Assembly (NCBI GenBank): GCA_041635755.1
Contig: JBFKUL010000005.1
Location: 1 to 31,737 of the forward strand
From: JBFKUL01 sp041635755
GTDB taxonomy: Bacteria > Pseudomonadota > Gammaproteobacteria > Burkholderiales > SG8-39
Length of the DNA: 31,737 nucleotides
Direction: 5' to 3'
Below the pieces are notes generated by a model. That model did no database searches and had not been told where the DNA came from. It saw nothing but the letters and a program-made list of their open reading frames with translations. Positions 1 through 7,275 of this stretch are shown here, in pieces. The position numbers and the translations under genes are program-made. How positions within the stretch are numbered: the stretch's first letter is position 1; the number at the start of each line of letters is the position of its first letter.

Positions 1-1122
1 CTGCAGGTGCGGCTGCAGGCGGACTCCGGCATCGGTCGCATGGATACGGACCTGCAGCTTGATTTGCCGCAGCTCGTGCTCGAGCCCGATCGGCTGCGCG
101 CGGCCGGTCTGAGTCTGAATTCGCTCGACATCGCGAACGCGATCAACATGCTTACCGGCGGCGTCGACATCGCAAAATTCAACGACTTTCCTGGGGATGG
201 CGAGCGCTACGACATCCGCGTCAAGGCGAAGGACGGCGAGTTTCAACAGCAATCCGACCTCGCCAAGATCTATCTGCGCAATCGCCAAGGACAATTGATA
301 CGCCTGGACAGCGTGGCGCGCTTCCGCGAGACCCTCGGGCCGGCCGTGATCGGGCGTTTCGACCTGCAATACGCTGCCACCTTCTACGCCAATCCGACCA
401 CGGCGCTCGGCCAAGCCATCGGCAGAGTGCGCGAGGCGGCGCGCGATCTGCCGCTGGGCTACTCGGTGAGCTTCATCGGCGAAGCCGAGCAGCTGGAAAA
501 GACACGCGAGGCCACGGCATTCACCTTCGTACTGGCGCTGGTTCTGCTCTACATGGTGCTCGCGAGCCAGTTCAACTCGTTCCTGCAACCGTTCTTGATC
601 ATGATCGCGGTGCCGCTGGCCATTATCGGTGGCGTGTTTGCGCTTTGGGTGTTCCTGCCGCTCGCCGAGCTCGGCGCCATGGCCGGAATTGAGGTGCCGA
701 AGCACTCCCTCAATATCTACTCCGGGATCGGTCTGGTGCTGCTGATCGGCCTCGTGGCGAAGAACTCGATTCTGTTGGTCGACCTTACCAACCAGCGGCG
801 AGCGCAGGGCATGAGCGTCAACGAAGCGTTGTCGGATGCCTGCCCCATCCGCATGCGTCCGGTGCTGATGACTTCGCTGACCCTGATTCTCGCGCTGCTG
901 CCGGCGGCATTCGGTCTGGGTGCGGGCGCCGAGACCAATGCGCCGCTGGCGGTGGCGGTGATCGGCGGCATGGTCACCTCCACGCTGCTGACGCTGGTCG
1001 TGGTCCCGGCGGCGTACTCCCTGGTCGAGATCGCTCGGGAGCGCCGTCAACGCGCGCGGGCCGCATTGCATGGCGGCGCGGCGACGCCTCCCGGTCCCCA
1101 CGGGCGCAAGGAAGACGATTAG
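1..1122 (+). CDS. RND-family efflux transporter permease, C-terminal part (5' end outside window)
   Basis: This is the last ~373 residues of an inner-membrane proton-driven RND (HAE1/AcrB-like) pump; the reading frame is open from base 1, so the gene begins upstream. Visible are part of the periplasmic porter/docking domain, then a helix with the family-typical LYMVLASQFNSF stretch, the central helix motif GLVAKNSILLVDL (compare GLSAKNAILIVEF in AcrB), and further hydrophobic helices ending near TLVVVPAAYSL. A basic, charged cytoplasmic tail closes the protein. The loop before the KN-containing helix (around LAELGAMAGIEVPKHS) looks longer than in AcrB. A membrane-fusion partner would normally lie upstream, out of view. 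The substrate cannot be read from this fragment. Confidence 0.93.
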   Translation: MQVRLQADSGIGRMDTDLQLDLPQLVLEPDRLRAAGLSLNSLDIANAINMLTGGVDIAKFNDFPGDGERYDIRVKAKDGEFQQQSDLAKIYLRNRQGQLIRLDSVARFRETLGPAVIGRFDLQYAATFYANPTTALGQAIGRVREAARDLPLGYSVSFIGEAEQLEKTREATAFTFVLALVLLYMVLASQFNSFLQPFLIMIAVPLAIIGGVFALWVFLPLAELGAMAGIEVPKHSLNIYSGIGLVLLIGLVAKNSILLVDLTNQRRAQGMSVNEALSDACPIRMRPVLMTSLTLILALLPAAFGLGAGAETNAPLAVAVIGGMVTSTLLTLVVVPAAYSLVEIARERRQRARAALHGGAATPPGPHGRKEDD

Positions 1123-1204
1123 ACATGGCGCCAACGAAACCCTGCGCGGCGCGGCGGCAACGCGCTCTGTTAGCATCGCCGTAGACACAAGGAGTCCCCA
1201 GGCA

Positions 1205-2011
1205 ATGGCCGCTACCCAGGAAACCCGCAACATGGCGCTGTTCTGCGACTTCGAGAACATCGCGCTCGGCGTGCGCGATGCGAAGTACGCCCAATTCGAC
1301 ATCAACAAGGTCGTCGAGCGCCTGCTGCTCAAGGGGTCGATCGTGGTAAAGAAAGCGTACTGCGACTGGGAACGCTACAAGGAGTTCAAGTCCGCGATGC
1401 ACGGCGCTTCGTTCGAGCTGATCGAGATTCCGCACCTGCGCCAGTCGGGCAAGAACTCCGCCGATATCCGAATGGTGGTGGACGCACTGGACCTCTGCTA
1501 CACGAAGTCGCACGTCGACACGTTCGTGCTGCTATCGGGCGACTCGGACTTTTCGCCGCTGGTGTCGAAACTGCGCGAGAACGCCAAGGTCGTGATCGGC
1601 GTTGGCGTCAAGAACTCGACTTCGGATCTTCTGATCGCCAATTGCGACGAGTTCATCTATTACGATGACCTGGTGCGCGAGGACGAGACCAAGCGCCGTG
1701 CGGCGAAAAAGCGCAAGGAAAGCCGGGCCGGCGGCGCCGCTAAGGGCGCACCGGCGGGCGACGAGAAGAAGCAGGAGGCAATCGAGTTGATCCTCGAGAC
1801 GGTGGAGGCGCTCCTGGCCGAGCGCGGCGAGGGCGAGCGCATATGGGGCTCGATGGTCAAGCAGGCGCTCAAACGCAGAAAGCCCGAGTTCAATGAATCG
1901 TATTACGGCTTTCGCGCCTTCTCCGACCTGCTCGAGGAAGCCGAGCAGCGCAAAGTTCTTAAGCTCGAGCGTGACGAGAAGTCAGGCGGCTACCTGATCC
2001 GCACGGCGTAG
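1205..2011 (+). CDS. NYN-domain (PIN-like) putative ribonuclease with C-terminal LOTUS/OST-HTH domain
   Basis: This 268-residue protein has an N-terminal NYN domain (about 9-160) with the acidic cluster expected of a metal-dependent PIN-like nuclease: Asp15 in ALFCDFEN, Asp87 in SADIRM, and Asp113/Asp115 in LLSGDSDFSPL. A lysine/arginine/glycine-rich linker (about 160-190) leads into a LOTUS/OST-HTH-like winged helix (about 190-265) ending in EKSGGYLI. This architecture (LabA/DUF88 type) is known in bacteria and is thought to act on RNA; the target is unknown. The start at 1205 follows AAGGAG with good spacing; a longer upstream frame has no support, and an internal ATG at 1232 is an alternative. 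It follows the RND gene by 82 bp with no obvious functional link. Confidence 0.9.
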   Translation: MAATQETRNMALFCDFENIALGVRDAKYAQFDINKVVERLLLKGSIVVKKAYCDWERYKEFKSAMHGASFELIEIPHLRQSGKNSADIRMVVDALDLCYTKSHVDTFVLLSGDSDFSPLVSKLRENAKVVIGVGVKNSTSDLLIANCDEFIYYDDLVREDETKRRAAKKRKESRAGGAAKGAPAGDEKKQEAIELILETVEALLAERGEGERIWGSMVKQALKRRKPEFNESYYGFRAFSDLLEEAEQRKVLKLERDEKSGGYLIRTA

Positions 2012-2086
2012 CGGGGGCTGCTCGCGGCTGGGTGCGGGCACGGCCCCGGGGCACCCGCGCCGCGTTTCGCGGTCTATATCGATCAG

Positions 2087-2398
2087 ATGAACCCGATCGA
2101 GGCTTCGCTGCTGGTGGCGGTGCTGGTGCTGCCATTCTATTTTCTAGCCAACTGGTATTTCGCGCGCCTCACCGACCCGCGTTACCTTCGCGAACAGGGC
2201 GTGGTCATTCGGCGTGAAGAGGTACTCGAGTCGCGGCATGGCGTCATCGGGACCTTCAAGGGGCGCGAGATTTACGCCGAAGTGACCTTCATGGGCATGC
2301 GCTACCGATTCGACCGCGTGGTGGCGCCGTCCTATCGAAGCGAAGTCGGCCGGCGCGAGCTGTTTCTCGAGCCGGGCCTCGTCTACCTGACGGACTAG
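2087..2398 (+). CDS. Small membrane-anchored protein of unknown function
   Basis: A 103-residue protein is predicted. Residues about 4-24 (IEASLLVAVLVLPFYFLANW) form one hydrophobic N-terminal segment, followed by a soluble mixed alpha/beta-like domain with paired aromatic/charged stretches (GREIYAEVTFMGMRYRFDRV). I do not recognise a family. The predicted orientation is an anchor with a small soluble tail; the side is not clear. No convincing Shine-Dalgarno sequence precedes the ATG. Its stop codon overlaps the stop of the opposite-strand msrQ inside a shared CTAG, so the two genes converge with a 4-bp overlap. Length, the hydrophobic pattern and the tight packing argue for a real gene. Confidence 0.7.
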   Translation: MNPIEASLLVAVLVLPFYFLANWYFARLTDPRYLREQGVVIRREEVLESRHGVIGTFKGREIYAEVTFMGMRYRFDRVVAPSYRSEVGRRELFLEPGLVYLTD

Positions 2399-3087
2399 AC
2401 AACCCGACCGGCGGATGCCGTCGACGATGGTCGGGTCCGATCACGCGCCGTCCACAGCAGCCGCAGGCCGAGCAGTAGCGTCATCGCGGCTGCAAACATC
2501 GCCGGCTCGGTGACATCGCGCTTGACCAGCCACCAGAAGTGCACCACACCGAGAATGCCGATGACGTAGACCAGGCGATGCAATCGCGACCATGACCGAC
2601 CCAGGCGTCGTTGCATGGCATCGGTGGACGTCGCCGCGAGCGGGATGAGCAGAAGAAACGCGGTGAAGCCCACCGTGATGAACGGTCGCTTGACGATGTC
2701 CTTGACGATCTCCGCGAAATCGAACCACTGATCGAGCCAGATGTACGTGGCGAAATGCAGCGTCACATAGAAGAAGGCGAACAGGCCGAGCATGCGACGC
2801 AGCCGCAGCAGCCAGTGCGCGCCGGTAAGGCGCCGTAGCGGGGTAACGGCCAGCGTCGCGCAGATCAGGAACAGCGTCCACCAGCCGAGCGACTGGGTCA
2901 CCGCCTCTACGGGATTCGCGCCGAGTGCATCGGTCGCGACGCCCCATGCAAGATTCGCGAAGGGTAACAGGCACGCAAGAAATAGAGCGCCCTTGATGGC
3001 CTTGAGCTGCGCGCGGCGCGGCTGCCGCGGCGGGTGAGCCCGCGCAGGTTCGCCGGCGGCGGCGCGCCTCGTGGTGCGCTGCTGCAC
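2395..3087 (-). CDS. msrQ: MsrQ (YedZ), haem-binding membrane subunit of periplasmic methionine sulfoxide reductase
   Basis: MsrQ passes electrons from the respiratory chain (quinone and/or a cytoplasmic flavin reductase) to MsrP. The protein is polytopic with about five to six hydrophobic segments in the ferric-reductase-like fold. Candidate haem-ligand histidines lie in VTLHFATYIWLDQ, SRLHRLVYVIG and GVVHFWWLVK. The reading begins with GTG at 3087, four bases after the msrP stop, giving 230 residues; the basic, proline-rich first ~25 residues are unlike the family and the true start may be further in. The gene is the last of a minus-strand run and probably co-translated with msrP. It converges on the small gene at 2087 with a 4-bp stop overlap. 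Confidence 0.92.
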   Translation of the reverse strand: MQQRTTRRAAAGEPARAHPPRQPRRAQLKAIKGALFLACLLPFANLAWGVATDALGANPVEAVTQSLGWWTLFLICATLAVTPLRRLTGAHWLLRLRRMLGLFAFFYVTLHFATYIWLDQWFDFAEIVKDIVKRPFITVGFTAFLLLIPLAATSTDAMQRRLGRSWSRLHRLVYVIGILGVVHFWWLVKRDVTEPAMFAAAMTLLLGLRLLWTARDRTRPSSTASAGRVV

Positions 3088-3091
3088 CGGG

Positions 3092-4051
3092 CTAGAAAAA
3101 CTTCTTCAAGTCCATGCCGGTGTAAAGCGAGGCGACCTGCTCGGCATAGCCGTTGAAGGGCAGCGTCTTGCGCTTGGGGGTGAAAAAGCCGCCCTCGCCG
3201 ATGCGCCGCTCTCTCGCCTGGCTCCAGCGCGGGTGATCGACGCCCGGATTCACGTTCGAGTAGAACCCGTACTCGTGCGGCGCAGCGACGTTCCACGCGG
3301 TGCGCGGCTCGCTTTCCATGAAGGTGAGCTTGACGATCGACTTTGCGCTCTTGAAACCGTATTTCCAGGGCACGATCACGCGCACTGGCGCGCCATTCTG
3401 GTTTGGGAGCACCTCGCCATATAGCCCGAATGTCAGCAGCGTCAGCGGATGCATCGCTTCATCAAGCCGCAGGCCCTCGACGTACGGCCAGTGGAGCACC
3501 GGCTGGCGCAGGCCGATCATCGTTTCGGTATCCATGCGTGTGGTGAACGCGACATACTTTGCATTGCCCGTCGGCTCGACGCGCCGGATGAGATCGGCAA
3601 GCGGATAGCCGATCCACGGCACCACCATCGACCACGCCTCGACGCACCGCAGCCGGTAAATGCGCTCCTCCATCGGCGCGAGCTTGAGCAGCGCCTCGAG
3701 GTCGATCGGGCCTTTGCGCTTCACCTCTCCCTCCACCGCGATCGACCAGGGGCGGGTCTTCATCTTCGGCGCATGAACCGCCGGTTCGTGCTTGTCGGTG
3801 CCGAATTCGTAGAAGTTGTTGTAGCTGGTGATGTCGCCGTACGTGGTCAGCTTCTCGCCCGTGCTCAGCGGGCTCGGCTTGCCGGGCAGCTTGGGCGCGG
3901 TGAGCGACTGCGCGCCCGTGCCTGCCGGCGTCAGCAGCGGTGCGATCAGGCCAAGCGCAGCGGCCTGCTTGCAGAACTCGCGCCGGCGCAGGTAGACCGG
4001 GCGCGGCGTGATCGCCGAAGGGCGAATGTCCGGGGGCTTGCGGATCAGCAT
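3092..4051 (-). CDS. msrP: MsrP (YedY), molybdopterin-dependent periplasmic protein-methionine-sulfoxide reductase
   Basis: This is the catalytic subunit that reduces methionine sulfoxide in periplasmic proteins. The 319-residue product starts with a twin-arginine signal (about 20-48) containing LRRREFCKQAAALGL, consistent with Tat export of a folded Mo-cofactor enzyme. The sulfite-oxidase-fold core contains the expected Mo-ligand cysteine, Cys136, in IYRLRCVEAWSMVVPW. The ATG at 4051 is preceded by AGGAGG at ideal spacing, which fixes the start. msrQ follows after four bases. Upstream, 141 bp away on the same strand, is an anti-sigma/ECF sigma pair, suggesting stress-controlled expression. 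Family identification is secure; the regulatory link is inferred from position only. Confidence 0.95.
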   Translation of the reverse strand: MLIRKPPDIRPSAITPRPVYLRRREFCKQAAALGLIAPLLTPAGTGAQSLTAPKLPGKPSPLSTGEKLTTYGDITSYNNFYEFGTDKHEPAVHAPKMKTRPWSIAVEGEVKRKGPIDLEALLKLAPMEERIYRLRCVEAWSMVVPWIGYPLADLIRRVEPTGNAKYVAFTTRMDTETMIGLRQPVLHWPYVEGLRLDEAMHPLTLLTFGLYGEVLPNQNGAPVRVIVPWKYGFKSAKSIVKLTFMESEPRTAWNVAAPHEYGFYSNVNPGVDHPRWSQARERRIGEGGFFTPKRKTLPFNGYAEQVASLYTGMDLKKFF

Positions 4052-4110
4052 GACCGAACCTCCTTGCGTATGGTCATTGGTCGCCGCAGGGGCGAGGACA
4101 TGACGCGAGG

Positions 4111-4145
4111 ATCATACCCGCTGCAACCGCAGCGTCACCGCAGCG
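4111..4145 (-). promoter_or_regulatory. Putative msrP control region: direct repeat next to a -10-like TATGAT
   Basis: In the 141-bp gap ahead of msrP, the minus strand reads CGCTGCGG-TGA-CGCTGCGG (4145 to 4127), two identical octamers with an 11-bp period (about one helical turn). It is followed by TTGCAGCGGG and then TATGAT at 4116-4111. The downstream octamer can also pair with the next bases (CGCTGC/GCAGCG, 4119-4134). No good -35 hexamer sits 16-18 bp ahead of TATGAT, and the repeat occupies that position, as an activator or alternative-sigma site might. This is a pattern observation; no protein can be assigned. Confidence 0.35.
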
Positions 4146-4192
4146 TATGTCGGCGAGAGCTGAGGCGCGCGCGAGTGCGCGGCAGTGCGGTC

Positions 4193-4954
4193 TCAGGGAT
4201 TGAGCTGCCGATATGCCGCGTTGGCCACTCGCAGCAAGGCGTCGCGCTCCAGTTCACCCGAAAGCGCGTAACCGAAGCCGTGATCGATCCAGTAGAACAC
4301 GCCGACATTTGCTTCGCGCGCAAAGCGAAACGCGGTCTCGCGGTTGCCGTCGGCCTCGCTTCGCACGTACAGTGTCAGGCGCCGACCCTGCGCATCCTGA
4401 TACATGAACTGTGCTACCGGTCCAGGCGAGCGCGGCAGCAGCCGGCCGCCGACAAGGCTGTAGCCTTCCGCATCGAGCCTGGGGATCCGCAGCGTAGTGT
4501 TCAGGCGCTTGGACAGCCAGTTCACGAGGTGCGTCTCCTGATCGGCGCCGACCTCAACCGGGTGGCGCACTTCAGGCGAGTAAGTGACGTGCGCCAGTGC
4601 GGCGCTGCGGGCGAGCGGAACCTGAGCGGGCAACCGCGTATCGACCCCGAACACGGCGTGCAGTTGCCAACCGACCACGCCGCCCAGCGCCATCCACGCC
4701 GCAATCGCAGCGACGCGTCGTAACCCGGCGCGCCGCGGTTGCCTGGCGCGCGCAAGGCGCTCCGGAACCGTTTCGTCCAGCACTTCGCGATAGAGCGTGC
4801 GCAATTCGTCGCTCTGGCCGCGATACGCCGCGATGCGCGCGGCCTCGTCGGGGCGCGAGCTGAGGAATGCCTCGATGTCCGCGCGGCGCGTTTCCGGCAC
4901 CCGGCCATCGACGTACGCTTGCAGATCGGCTTCAGTGATCGGGGGGGCAGTCAT
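4193..4954 (-). CDS. Single-pass transmembrane anti-sigma factor partner of the adjacent ECF sigma factor
   Basis: The 253-residue protein has an acidic N-terminal cytoplasmic domain (about 1-75) starting ITEADLQAYVDGRVPE, a common opening of anti-sigma factors. One hydrophobic segment follows (about 80-97, VAAIAAWMALGGVVGW), then a periplasmic domain of ~150 residues. It has no HxxxCxxC zinc-binding motif, so it is not a ZAS-type redox zinc anti-sigma. Its ATG overlaps the sigma-factor stop as ATGA (4954-4951), the usual arrangement for stoichiometric production of a sigma/anti-sigma pair. The family assignment is good at the level of membrane anti-sigma (COG5662-like). The signal sensed by the periplasmic part is not evident. 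msrP lies 141 bp downstream on the same strand. Confidence 0.85.
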   Translation of the reverse strand: MTAPPITEADLQAYVDGRVPETRRADIEAFLSSRPDEAARIAAYRGQSDELRTLYREVLDETVPERLARARQPRRAGLRRVAAIAAWMALGGVVGWQLHAVFGVDTRLPAQVPLARSAALAHVTYSPEVRHPVEVGADQETHLVNWLSKRLNTTLRIPRLDAEGYSLVGGRLLPRSPGPVAQFMYQDAQGRRLTLYVRSEADGNRETAFRFAREANVGVFYWIDHGFGYALSGELERDALLRVANAAYRQLNP

Positions 4955-5451
4955 TTGACGAGGTGTAAACGGTTTGAGGGCGGCATGCCTTCCATGAGAC
5001 CGCGTAGTTTCTCGCGTGCGCGCGACAGACGCGACATCACCGTGCCGATCGGGATGCCGAGTGTCGAAGCAACATCCTCGTAGGTCATGTCCTCGAGGAT
5101 CACGAGCAGCAGGACCTCGCGCTGCTCGACCGAAAGTTGGTGGAGCGCCCGCTCCAGGTCGCGCGCCTCGAGCGCGACGTCCTGTGTCGCCCGCACCGGC
5201 TGCTCAAGTGCCTCTCCATCGAGCGACGTCATCTCGCGCCGGCCGCGCACCTGGTTGACATGGACGTTGTGCATGATCGTGAAAAGCCACGCTCGAAGAT
5301 CGCTGCCGCGCCGCCACAGATGAAACTTGGCGAGCGCACGCTCGAGCGTGTCCTGCACCAGATCGTCGGCCGCAGCACGCTCGCCCACCAGCGCACGCGC
5401 ATAGCGTCGCAAGCGTGGGATGAATGCCACCACCTGGGCGTTGGCCTGCAC
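4951..5451 (-). CDS. ECF-type RNA polymerase sigma factor
   Basis: This sigma-70 family protein has only regions 2 and 4, as in ECF factors. Region 2 is marked by RYARALVGERAAADDLVQDT and DLRAWLFTIMHNVHVN; region 4 by LSVEQREVLLLVILEDMTY followed by the helix-turn-helix around VASTLGIPIGTVMSRLSRAR. I chose the GTG at 5451 (166 residues) because conserved sequence begins just after it. The frame stays open up to a TTG at 5583, but those 44 extra residues do not resemble the family and the DNA there looks like a promoter region. It overlaps the anti-sigma gene (ATGA). The 158 bp upstream could hold an autoregulated promoter; a GAACC at 5509-5505 is a weak ECF -35 candidate. Confidence 0.92.
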   Translation of the reverse strand: MQANAQVVAFIPRLRRYARALVGERAAADDLVQDTLERALAKFHLWRRGSDLRAWLFTIMHNVHVNQVRGRREMTSLDGEALEQPVRATQDVALEARDLERALHQLSVEQREVLLLVILEDMTYEDVASTLGIPIGTVMSRLSRAREKLRGLMEGMPPSNRLHLVK

Positions 5452-5609
5452 TGGGGCAATGTCCGTGGGAGCCGGGGGGAACGGAATGATATGCCAGCTC
5501 GGTTGGTTCGATCGGGGCAGCCGCAAGATTGAGTCGATATAGGGCAAACGGCTGACACGGCCGCTTATTCCCGCGCTGCACAAAGTAGCGTAAAACGCGA
5601 CGCCGGGCC

Positions 5610-6995
5610 TTACGCCGCCGGGATCGGCATGCCCCAGCGGCCGACGAGCGCCTCCGCCGCGTTCAGGAACTCCTCCGAGCGGCTGGGGTGCGTGAAGCGC
5701 TCGCGCGCAAGACGCGCAAGCAGTGCCTCTCCCGCAGCGCCGGGTTGAGCGAAATGGATCAGCTCGCCCGCTTCGGCACCGACGATCTCGCAGCCGAGCA
5801 GCGTTCCCTGGTCGGCGTTCGCGAGCAGCCTGACGTAGCCCTCTCCCTCGCCGGCGGCAAGCGCCGCCGGATTGCTCGCAAAGGCGGAAAAGCCGACCGC
5901 GTATTCGGTGTCCGCATGCTCAAGCTCGTCCTCCGTGGCGCCGGCGCGCGCCAGCTCGAGCGCTGAGTAGATCACTTCGGGAACCCATTGCCGGCGCGAC
6001 GGCACTTGAGCCCCGGAAGCAAGATTTGCAACCGCGACGGTGGCCTCGGCAAGCGCATGATTCGAAGTCATCGCAGGATTGGCGCAATCGCCAATCGCGA
6101 AGATATTCCGTGCCGTGCTGCGCTGCGCTTCGTCGACCACGATGAATCCCTGGGCGCTGATGCGTACGCCTGCGGCCTCGAGCGCAAGATCGTCGGTATT
6201 GGGTCTGCGCCCGGTGCCAGCGAGCACCCAGTCGACCTGCTCGCGCGCGCCGTCCGGAAGCCGCAGCACGATGCCGTGCTCGAGCGCCTCGCAGCCGAGC
6301 GGCCGACTGCGCGTGCGGGCCGCGACGCCTTGCGCGGCCAGCGCTTCGGTAAGCCGCTTTCGTGCCGGAACGCTGAAGCGCGATGCCGAAAGAGGCTCGT
6401 TGCCGGTGAGCCAGAGCACGTTTAGACCGAGGCGCGTCAGAATGAACGCCATCTCCACGCCCACCGCTCCGCTGCCGAGCAGCGCGACGCGCGTTCCCGG
6501 CGGCGGCGGGCGCTCGAACAGATCGTCGGTATTGAGCACACCCCGCCCCGCATGGCTCAGTGCTTCGGGCAACCGCGGTCGCGAACCCGTGGCAATGACG
6601 AAATGCCGTGCGTCGAGCGATGTGTCATTAACGACAACCTGACTCGCCGAAGTGAATCGAGCCGCCCCTTCGAAGCGCTGCACGCCGAGGCGATCAAGAT
6701 AATCCTCGTAGCTTGCTCTCACTGCGCCAACCACGTCGCGCTGATGCTGCCAGGCGGCGGCGAAATCCGGCTGCAGCGCCGCGCGCACGCCACGCCGCGC
6801 GAGACCTGGTGCTGCAGCCAGGATGCGCGCCGTGTGGTACCAGGCCTTCTTCGGCACGCAGCCTCGGTTCAGGCAAGCGCCGCCCCATGCGTCCCTTTCC
6901 ACGATCGCCACCGAAAGGCCACGGTGGGCCGCCAGCACCGCGGCGCGATAGCCCCCGGGCCCCGAGCCGATGACGACGAGATCGAGCCGGCTCAC
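5610..6995 (-). CDS. Dihydrolipoamide-dehydrogenase-like FAD pyridine nucleotide-disulfide oxidoreductase
   Basis: This class I flavoprotein disulfide reductase has an N-terminal FAD-binding GSGPGGYRAAVLAA, the redox-active disulfide in ACLNRGCVPKKAW, an NAD-binding GSGAVGVEMA, a second FAD motif IFAIGDCAN, and a C-terminal dimerisation domain with the His-Glu dyad spacing (THPSRSEE). All catalytic parts are present, so an active NAD-dependent enzyme is expected. No 2-oxoacid dehydrogenase subunits lie nearby, so its disulfide substrate is unknown; mercuric-reductase-like or general lipoamide/disulfide roles are possible. The GTG at 6995 (461 residues) is preferred because it puts the dinucleotide fold at the very N terminus; a GTG at 7058 would add an arginine-rich stretch. 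Neither has a clear ribosome-binding site. Confidence 0.88.
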   Translation of the reverse strand: MSRLDLVVIGSGPGGYRAAVLAAHRGLSVAIVERDAWGGACLNRGCVPKKAWYHTARILAAAPGLARRGVRAALQPDFAAAWQHQRDVVGAVRASYEDYLDRLGVQRFEGAARFTSASQVVVNDTSLDARHFVIATGSRPRLPEALSHAGRGVLNTDDLFERPPPPGTRVALLGSGAVGVEMAFILTRLGLNVLWLTGNEPLSASRFSVPARKRLTEALAAQGVAARTRSRPLGCEALEHGIVLRLPDGAREQVDWVLAGTGRRPNTDDLALEAAGVRISAQGFIVVDEAQRSTARNIFAIGDCANPAMTSNHALAEATVAVANLASGAQVPSRRQWVPEVIYSALELARAGATEDELEHADTEYAVGFSAFASNPAALAAGEGEGYVRLLANADQGTLLGCEIVGAEAGELIHFAQPGAAGEALLARLARERFTHPSRSEEFLNAAEALVGRWGMPIPAA

Positions 6996-7202
6996 GTTGC
7001 GGCGGCGGCGCACGCGAAGATGGTCCTGCGCGCGAGGCAGAACCTGCCGCGATAACACTCTGCACGCTGCCGGCTACGGCGACCCACCGATCTCTCCATC
7101 GCCACGATACCCCCGCTTCAATCGCGCATCATGCGCCTGGCCGGAGCGAAGTCGTCGAACGTTGCGCTGCGTTCGGGCACATCGGATTCGAGCGCAAGAA
7201 TG

Positions 7203-7225
7203 AAAAAGGGACGGAACATCGTCCG
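7203..7225 (-). terminator. Rho-independent terminator of the cytochrome c4 gene
   Basis: On the minus strand a GGACG/CGTCC stem (7224-7220 with 7213-7209) around a 6-nt loop is followed by CTTTTT (7208-7203). It lies about 50 bp past the cytochrome c4 stop and ahead of the flavoprotein gene, so the two are probably separate transcription units. The 217 bp from 7059 to 7275 otherwise hold no gene I can support. Confidence 0.75.
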
Positions 7226-7275
7226 CCCCCCACCTCACGCGCACCCGATCGCGCGACGCCCCGGAGGCTTGCGCC

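Noticed and set aside
4117..4145. A short repeat array (CRISPR-like) upstream of msrP.
   Set aside because: There are only two 8-bp copies with a 3-bp gap, far from CRISPR dimensions, and no cas genes are near.
3449..4723. A 424-codon plus-strand open frame opposite msrP and the anti-sigma gene.
   Set aside because: The translation is arginine-rich and motif-free, while both opposite-strand genes have clear family motifs and ribosome-binding or coupling signals.
5480..5515. GAACC (5509-5505) as the -35 of an autoregulated ECF promoter.
   Set aside because: Only a short motif matches, with no convincing -10 at proper spacing; it is mentioned under the sigma gene but not called as a promoter.
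5452..5583. N-terminal extension of the ECF sigma factor to a TTG at 5583.
   Set aside because: The 44 extra residues do not resemble sigma factors, no ribosome-binding site precedes the TTG, and the DNA looks like a promoter region.
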